The position numbers and the translations under genes were made by a program. The notes under the pieces are model-generated. The model worked only from the letters and a program-made list of their open reading frames with translations, made no database searches and was not told the origin of the DNA. Positions 58,099 to 64,000 of a stretch of DNA of 64,000 nucleotides are shown one piece after another (position 1 is the stretch's first letter; each line of letters opens with the position of its first letter). Location of the stretch: assembly GCA_032622095.1 (NCBI GenBank), contig CP136061.1, forward strand, positions 116,572,754 through 116,636,753. The letters are read 5' to 3'. The stretch is from Siphonodentalium dalli (taxonomy: Eukaryota > Mollusca > Scaphopoda > Gadilida > Siphonodentaliidae).

Positions 58099-58817
58099 GT
58101 AAGTGTGATTATCGATATTCGATAGTTTTGCATACGTAGTTATGCATGTCCGAAGCTTAGTTGTTTTGATGAGATTTCGAGTGCAACATGGGAGGTGGGT
58201 GGGTTTAAAATTTTGTTTTTTTACATGTTGTTTCCTAACTTTCTATATTATTCTTACTCTAGGGCTACTACTTATATATAATGGCCAACAACTGTGCCGT
58301 ACATCCGTGTGGGTATATTCTCGTGACGTTTAAGATATTTTTTGGCTATTAAACGTTTTATCACAGATATCACATCCAATACAATCTCATTTGCCATGTA
58401 TGGTCTTGTGTTGATTGTGATGAGCTCTGATTGTTTGGTGTGAATATGAATCCCTTACCACATACGGTACCGTACGCCCATGGTTTGCGCAGCCGATTGC
58501 CATTTTAAAATTTAGCAAATTGTTGAAAAAATAATTTGCAAAAAAAAATAAAACAATTACGATTTGCAAACAAAATTTGCAACTAGCTTTTTCCCCAATT
58601 GACTTCCATAGGACACATAGCTTACATTTAAACAGTCGGAAACAAAACACACATTGCCATCCGGTCGCGACATTTTCTGATCGGGTCCTAATTGAATAGC
58701 CTATACTACTACACAGCGCTCAATGTTGGTTGTCGATTTGCACAACCATTATTTTATATCACAGACGAGAACTCGTTTAAATGCTTACGGGATATAAAAC
58801 AATCATATCTGATAAAA

Positions 58818-61800
58818 ATGGACCAAGTTCTTATTGCTCAGAAATTGGCATCTTTGAAGAAACAGTTGAGGAAGAAAGAGAGAAAGTTAACACAGTTGGA
58901 AAGAATTGCAACAGCAAAGGATCATGTCAAAACTAAACTCAAGGAGCAAACTACCGGTATAATTTGCACTGTTAGAGACGGTACACTGCCTGTGGTTCAG
59001 CATGGCCATGACAACACGGCAAATCGTGACACAGACTCTCTTGGTGGGAAAGAACACAAGGAGGATAGTTGCTCTCAATCAAACTCCCTTACTAGTACAC
59101 TTACAGAGTCTGTATCAACAGCCAACAAATGTAGTCAAAATAAAATAGAACCACATGAGAAAACCAAAGAACTTGTGGCTAGTTGTACTAGTAGTCACTC
59201 AGTAAATGACTCGCAGCATACACATATTACTATTGACATTGCAGAAGAAACTAAAAATCAACTTGAAAGCTTGTGTTTTAGTGAGGACTCAGAAAAAGAG
59301 AGAATTGGACAATCACAATTGAAGACTGGAATTGAGTTTTGTGGACTAAGCAGCAGTATTTCGCATCAAAACATTTTGTATGATGGTAGGCCTAATGGAA
59401 GAAAGTGTCCGTTAGAAATCAGTGTTGCTCAGGAGACTGAATCACCTGATGATTGTGGTAATTTACGATCAGTCTGTGATAGCCATATGAATTCACAGAG
59501 AACAACTACATCTACATGTACAAAGCATGTATCCATCATGTGTGGTTTGACTGAAAGAGACTCACAAGTAGATGATAAACAACAAAGGTCTTACAATGAT
59601 AAGAAGGGGCCAGAGTTTGTCCGTGATGTCATTGCAACTGACTGCAGTTCAAGTGTTTGTCATAATTTTACAGTTGACTCTGTGCAAAGCAGTTTGTCAT
59701 CAAGCCAATCTCCGAGTCTGGATAGCAATTTATCGACTGGAACTGCCATCACTGAAAATGAATCTGACAATCAAGAATGCACTGTCAGCATTCAGAGAAG
59801 ATTATCGCTAAGAAGAAAGAGAAGGAAACATAAAGCGCCACCCATTTCTACAACTAATGTTGCAACAAAAGACCATCTCAGTCATGAAGAAAGTATTGTA
59901 TTTGTTGCTGAAAAACTATCAGATATAAAGGCAAATCTTTGCAAAGAGGATGTGGTCAATGTGAAGGAAGGAGATTATTTTATTGATGACGATCAAACAA
60001 GTTTTTTCTCAACTTTACACCCAAAAGATCATTGTGGGACTGATCCTGATAAACATCATACTGAGTGTACAACTTCTTGTGGTATTATTGAAGCATCTGT
60101 GAAAGATATTGTGAAAGAGCAGGAGATAACTAGGTTGCCCAATCCAAATCTTAGTGCTAGTAGCCTTTCTCTTGACATTGAACTGTCTGATGTTCAGAAA
60201 AATGACTCTGAGATACCATTCAGCTCTGTTTCTGATAGTCAAGGCAACTCACTGTCATCACAAGAGACAATCAACTCTGAATCAACTTGTTCGGAACCAG
60301 TTACAAGGAAAAGAAAAAGAATTTCAAGGAAATGTGAGTACTTGTGTCTGGAACCTCGCAAATCTGCACGGTACATACCATCAGCTGATTCAGACACATC
60401 ATCAGCATATTATAGTCCTATACAACGAGAAAGTAGCTCAGTTGCTTTGAAAAATAAATCAACCATGAATGAAGAATCTCTCCTGGTTTCGTCTGTTTTC
60501 CAATATCTTGTTGATGAAGGCAAAAGAGATAACAATTCCAGAGACTTTGAATTAAGTGATACATATTCTATGCTTTTTTCTTCACAAGGAAGTTGGGATG
60601 ATGATGAAGCTTGCTTTAGTGGGACAGATATTAGGTCTGTGGTACCAGTACCACAACATGTTGATGATCGGAGTAATGTTGAGTCATCTGTTGTAATTGA
60701 ATCTGATGTGCACGAGCAATCACCAAATCTGGACAACAAGTTTATTCTTGAGAAAAAAGACCTTGTTTCTTTGTCGATGCTCGGTATAAACCCAGTGGAT
60801 AATGCTAATCCTAGGGTTAATTCTTCTCATTTTGATGAAGTTGTTCACCAGCCACCAGTTGCTGACCCACCAAAGTCCATGGACTCTACAATAAACAATA
60901 ACAACACAAATTTTATCAATGGTGTTTATGCATTTCAGTGTGGTTTAAAGCTACCTTCTAATATAATTGGCTCAGTAAGGAACCTGAAAATCGTAACTGT
61001 AGTGCATGGAGAAAGAACGCATGACTTCATTGCTGTCAGTACTGGTTCATCACTGTTAATATTTCACTGTAATGATAGCATGTCATGGGAGTGTATTCAC
61101 CATACAGACTTTCCAGATGAGAATCTTATAGAATACATATCAACAATAGCTTCTAAGACATTTGGATTGTTTCTAATGCATGGACCTAAGCTGGTAGATG
61201 ATCAAGTAAAAGTTTATATTTGTGATCCTTCACAAGCTTCTGTCAAAGTCATCAAGCAGACAATCATATGTGATTTCATAATACCAATCACTGCTGATGA
61301 TATCATAACTTGCTCTTATGTGTCGGACCAATCAATATTGACCAAGTATAGATTGTTGGTTGATCAAGGCATACTATGCTGGAAGCAGTCCTTACCTCGT
61401 GTGAGCGCAGTCATCTCTTGCTTATCTGGTATCGATGGTTTACCATCTGCTCTGGTTGGGTTATCAATCCCTTCAATATACATATGGAACCATGATAGCG
61501 GTGTGTTGTTGAAGAAACTGGACTGCAGTTTTGCATTGTCTAAAGAGACATTTTTATCAAAATGTTTCAATATTAAAGGATATATTGTGCTTCAATGTTT
61601 CAACGTCTCAGCAAGGGATGGACCTGGAAGCTTAATAGCAGTTAATCCATGTAATAATTCCGTGAAACAAATATGTCAGTACAACAAACCACCTAACTCA
61701 ACCACTGCACCATGCAATGTCTTACTTCATGTTGCTACTGATGGTGCTATAATGCAAGCATTAGACAACAATAATCAACTGTGGATTTGGAATACATTTA

Positions 61801-61913
61801 CTGGATCCATCATTGATGTTTGTCGAGACAATCAACATTTATTTGATGACAGGATGTCCATTTCGGTTTCACATGACAGTGAATGTCTGCATGTTTATAA
61901 ACGTTGCTGTTAA
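58818..61913 (+). CDS. PALB2: PALB2-like DNA-repair scaffold, single exon
   Basis: PALB2 links BRCA1 to BRCA2 and RAD51 in homologous recombination in the nucleus. The predicted protein has 1031 residues (human 1186). Residues 5-45 form a basic coiled coil (QKLASLKKQLRKKERKLTQL) that matches the N-terminal BRCA1-binding helix. The middle is long, serine-rich and probably disordered, with basic patches at about 329-340 (LRRKRRKHK) and 496-518 (RKRKRISRKCEYLCLEPR), the latter a possible chromatin-association motif. Residues from about 705 to the end form the C-terminal WD40-type propeller that in mammals binds BRCA2. Recognisable pieces are SIYIWNHDSGVLLKKLD and LWIWNTFTGSII. The start is the first in-frame ATG (58818, A at -3, G at +4); an in-frame stop lies at 58689. 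A plausible splice acceptor (TTTTATATCACAG, ending 58764) suggests a 5' untranslated intron. The frame shows no intron, unlike the 13-exon human gene. Confidence 0.9.
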   Translation: MDQVLIAQKLASLKKQLRKKERKLTQLERIATAKDHVKTKLKEQTTGIICTVRDGTLPVVQHGHDNTANRDTDSLGGKEHKEDSCSQSNSLTSTLTESVSTANKCSQNKIEPHEKTKELVASCTSSHSVNDSQHTHITIDIAEETKNQLESLCFSEDSEKERIGQSQLKTGIEFCGLSSSISHQNILYDGRPNGRKCPLEISVAQETESPDDCGNLRSVCDSHMNSQRTTTSTCTKHVSIMCGLTERDSQVDDKQQRSYNDKKGPEFVRDVIATDCSSSVCHNFTVDSVQSSLSSSQSPSLDSNLSTGTAITENESDNQECTVSIQRRLSLRRKRRKHKAPPISTTNVATKDHLSHEESIVFVAEKLSDIKANLCKEDVVNVKEGDYFIDDDQTSFFSTLHPKDHCGTDPDKHHTECTTSCGIIEASVKDIVKEQEITRLPNPNLSASSLSLDIELSDVQKNDSEIPFSSVSDSQGNSLSSQETINSESTCSEPVTRKRKRISRKCEYLCLEPRKSARYIPSADSDTSSAYYSPIQRESSSVALKNKSTMNEESLLVSSVFQYLVDEGKRDNNSRDFELSDTYSMLFSSQGSWDDDEACFSGTDIRSVVPVPQHVDDRSNVESSVVIESDVHEQSPNLDNKFILEKKDLVSLSMLGINPVDNANPRVNSSHFDEVVHQPPVADPPKSMDSTINNNNTNFINGVYAFQCGLKLPSNIIGSVRNLKIVTVVHGERTHDFIAVSTGSSLLIFHCNDSMSWECIHHTDFPDENLIEYISTIASKTFGLFLMHGPKLVDDQVKVYICDPSQASVKVIKQTIICDFIIPITADDIITCSYVSDQSILTKYRLLVDQGILCWKQSLPRVSAVISCLSGIDGLPSALVGLSIPSIYIWNHDSGVLLKKLDCSFALSKETFLSKCFNIKGYIVLQCFNVSARDGPGSLIAVNPCNNSVKQICQYNKPPNSTTAPCNVLLHVATDGAIMQALDNNNQLWIWNTFTGSIIDVCRDNQHLFDDRMSISVSHDSECLHVYKRCC

Positions 61914-63714
61914 TACTTTGCATGGTTGAACTGCCTTTTGTCAGCACCGGAAAGTGATTAGTATTGCCCTGTGATTTTGACTTGAGTTAATGGCACATAT
62001 ATTATTTGTACGGTAACTTATAATTTTTAAGCTAAATGAACAGTACAGGTATTGAACACTGCCAAAATGGATTATATTTTGTTAAAGTGACCCCAAGGCA
62101 TTCGCAGTGGGAACATGTGAAAAGTAATGAATATCCGTAAAAGACCTAATGTAAAAATAGATAAATTTTGTTCTTATTGTCTTGATAAAGTAGTATTCTC
62201 CAAATTAACGAGATTTCACTTGACAAAATCATTGTTATGCAGACATTACCGTTACAGCTATGGTACAGTACAAAGTTGAATTAGTCCAATAAAATAACAA
62301 AGTCCAATCAAAATGTAAAGGTAAGCATTGGAAAATGTCAAAGCATTGAATAATATTTCTGAAAAGCAGATTTAATCTTAAATATTTGGACGACGTTTGT
62401 TGACAAATTGCTGTAATAGTAATGTTTAGGTAATAATGATTTCAACATGCAACATATCATTATGGGAGTATTATTTATAGCCATTGTGAAAACAAGTCAA
62501 TCTATTTTTCTTAGTGATGAATGATTTACATACCGGTACTGTTATTAATTCTCACATCTACGCACTGCAAATGCCTTATGTCCCTTTAACAACAATGTTT
62601 TTATATATGCTCCCTCTCTTCTATAGCAAGCATAGAGCTACTGGTACATGTATTTCTTGACTTTTCTTAAATTTGTCTTGAAATTTAGAAAAATCTGTGA
62701 GTTACACAGCTGAGTTACACAAAGATTTCTTATTTATCTCCTGAGTATTCCTCATCTTTTTGTGAACTCAAAAATAGTTATACAGAATGTCAAGAATCAT
62801 TTAAGATAAACAAATAGGGAGATGATTAATCACACTAGTTTCTTAAATTCTATAAATATTGATTGTTATAGTTATTGAATTTCTGTTGAAAAAAAATGCA
62901 CCCGCCTTCACTTCAAAGAGGAAATTTCGTGAATACTGTATCTAAGCATTCTAAAATCTACAGTTGATTTTCTTTGGCCAGGAGCTTTATTTTTGTTACT
63001 AACTTTGAATGCCCTTTTCGTTTATTTGAACTGGCAAACATTATTTGGGACTGTTAATAATACTCTAGTCTACTTCATATGCCATTACATATCTCTAGCA
63101 ACCATATTTACAATGTATCTTTGCGTTTCTCTCGGAAAGTATTACCTGATGGCTAATAACAATTTCCACATTCAAGATCTGTGATATGGACACACAGTCG
63201 GGATCATTTTGGCGGAGTTATTGCACTTCCCCCCCCCCCCCCACCTAGAATCGTACATCGTGGGGTGCATCTGTTTTCCGAGCCTGTATTCATGTTCCAG
63301 TCAATGTTTTTTTAAACTTGGCACAGATGTCAACCGGCATGGAACATACGCATCAGCGATTTTGAGTTCTGTCTGAGTCATTTTGGCGAAGTTATTGCCA
63401 TTTTTCGACATAGAAATGTTTTATGTTTTTATATTTTAGAGTTATTGATCCTTTCTCGACACATTGAAGATGTGCAACATACCGTATTTAGTGAATAAGC
63501 ACTTTGTATCATATTGATATAATCAATTTCTCCTACAGTTTGTAGTCATGGGATGTGAAACCCATAAATCCTTTGCCACCTTCGTCGGGGGGCATGTTGG
63601 TCAGTGACATTTTATTTTATTCATACTACATTTCCTTGATCATTTTTCAAATTTATTGGTTATAATAATGTGATACATTGATGGAAAGAGCTCGTATGTA
63701 TTACTCGCTTTCTT
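61914..63714. other. PALB2 3' flank; no further gene
   Basis: AT-rich 3' untranslated and intergenic sequence. A C14 run lies at 63229-63242. No exon was recognised. Confidence 0.45.
62288..62293 (+). promoter_or_regulatory. candidate poly(A) signal for PALB2
   Basis: AATAAA, 375 bp after the stop codon. It is the first clear match I see. Use is inferred, not shown. Confidence 0.4.
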
Positions 63715-64000
63715 AAAGCTGGTCTATCTGGGGTATAAACTATTAGATATAAATCGAAGACCCATGTCCGGAAATGCTTCTATCGATTAATATTGATTAT
63801 TTCGAAAATGTTCTGGTCTAAAAAGGTGTGGTTGTTTGGCTACCGAACACTAGTGGTTACGGTTAACAGAGACCCCCAATTTGATTGTGTAATTTTGTCA
63901 CAAATAAACGTTAATTTGGCTCATCACTTATAACGATGTAATTAAACAATACAAACAATATATCTGGGATATTTGACGTTCGGAGCACAGCTATGGGAAC
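63715..64000 (+). mobile_element. TTAA-type repeat (family B1), running off the window
   Basis: The body GGGGTATAAACTATTAGATA..CATGTCCGGAAATGCTTCTA..CACAAATAAACGTTAATT matches the B1 copies at 38-39 kb. The left terminus is degraded and the right end is beyond the window. Confidence 0.75.

Larger units (their letters stand above)
56573..58296. mobile_element. 1.7-kb inverted-repeat element, 8-bp target duplication
   Basis: The arms 56573-57310 and 57556-58296 are nearly identical inverted copies, starting CACAGTTGTTGGCCATTATA. A 245-bp unique spacer lies between them. The flanks carry CCGTACAT at 56565-56572 and 58297-58304. The match can be read as 10 bp if the ends are set one base inside. 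An 8-bp duplication fits hAT or P superfamilies. Each arm holds the same exon (56770-57063 - and 57803-58098 +). The spacer has a short ATG frame ending at a GTAAGT (57439-57492). No transposase was recognised. Confidence 0.88.
54385..58520 (-). pseudogene. C2H2 zinc-finger pseudogene, split by insertions
   Basis: Minus-strand pieces of C2H2 fingers appear in three blocks. At 58520-58305 they are VCGKGF, RAHHNQHKTIH and CDICDKTFNSQK. At 56572-56340 they are THTDVRPLYACDTC, CERDFTQPHSRKTH and THTGERV. At 54930-54385 they are CPYTCDMCDKYIGNSDAF, RPFKCDVCGKSFK and LTFSQSAQIWKHKCIH. The last block ends HDCSVSALK, close to HNCSVSTLK at the end of the intact gene at 36295-37581, so it is a paralogue of that gene. 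Frameshifts and stops are frequent. The blocks are separated by a LINE fragment (55013-55412), a B1 element (55433-55952) and an inverted-repeat element (56573-58296). That the three blocks are one gene is inferred from order, strand and the repaired junction at the last insertion. Confidence 0.8.

Noticed and set aside
58692-58817. Extended PALB2 start, 42 codons upstream
   Set aside because: The upstream frame opens at a TTG just after a stop at 58689. No ATG precedes 58818, and the conserved coiled coil starts right after the ATG at 58818.
1-64000. tRNA and rRNA genes
   Set aside because: Reading for A-box and B-box patterns (TGGC..AGT..GG and GGTTCGA.TCC) and for rRNA core phrases found no convincing candidate. 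A covariance-model scan would be decisive.

Overview
The window is nuclear DNA from an animal, probably a marine invertebrate. It is AT-rich, has spliceosomal signals, homopolymer C/G tracts up to 35 bases and several trinucleotide microsatellites, and is packed with small transposons. It holds a many-fingered C2H2 zinc-finger gene and a PALB2 orthologue. I cannot name the species. There is nothing prokaryotic here.

Genes. Two intact protein-coding genes are supported: a 14-finger C2H2 zinc-finger protein (36295-37581, +) and a PALB2-like DNA-repair scaffold (58818-61913, +), which is read as one uninterrupted reading frame. A third locus, about 54385-58520 on the minus strand, is a decayed paralogue of the zinc-finger gene. 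It is broken by a LINE fragment, a TTAA-flanked element and a 1.7-kb inverted-repeat element. All three lie in the right half. The left half (1-36 kb) has no gene I can support.

Mobile DNA, grouped by target site. (1) At least seven repeat families are flanked by TTAA (piggyBac-like target choice), with copies at 3.1, 3.9, 7.2, 7.6, 15.4, 27.2, 28.9, 29.7, 38.0, 38.6, 39.1, 40.1, 46.2-47.4, 51.6-52.4, 52.7, 53.3, 55.4 and 63.7 kb. In two places different families abut and share a single TTAA. (2) Four families are flanked by TA (mariner/pogo-like): a double-hairpin MITE (0.4, 1.2, 12.0 kb, plus fragments at 7.6, 11.2 and 27.9 kb), a pogo-like MITE (12.5, 24.5, 40.9 kb), a CCCTGCTGG-ended MITE (47.9, 49.7 kb) and a single palindrome at 6.3 kb. 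(3) A PIF/Harbinger element flanked by TTA carries a remnant of the transposase N-terminus (30.2-31.7 kb). (4) There are non-LTR retrotransposon remnants at 8.0, 32.5-33.3 and 55.0-55.4 kb. (5) Two giant inverted repeats occur: a 5-kb foldback at 16.2-21.2 kb, with YY1-like motifs and inward-reading coding remnants, and the 1.7-kb element at 56.6-58.3 kb, whose arms carry the same exon with a consensus splice donor.

Right-hand layout. From 36 kb on, the order is the zinc-finger gene, a run of TTAA repeats, tandem-duplicated repeats (40.5-42 kb), a three-element TTAA chain (46.2-47.4 kb), a dispersed repeat with a TA-MITE inside it whose empty site is also in the window (23.9 kb), the zinc-finger pseudogene with its insertions, and then PALB2 with its 3' flank. 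The two intact genes have no evident functional link to each other.
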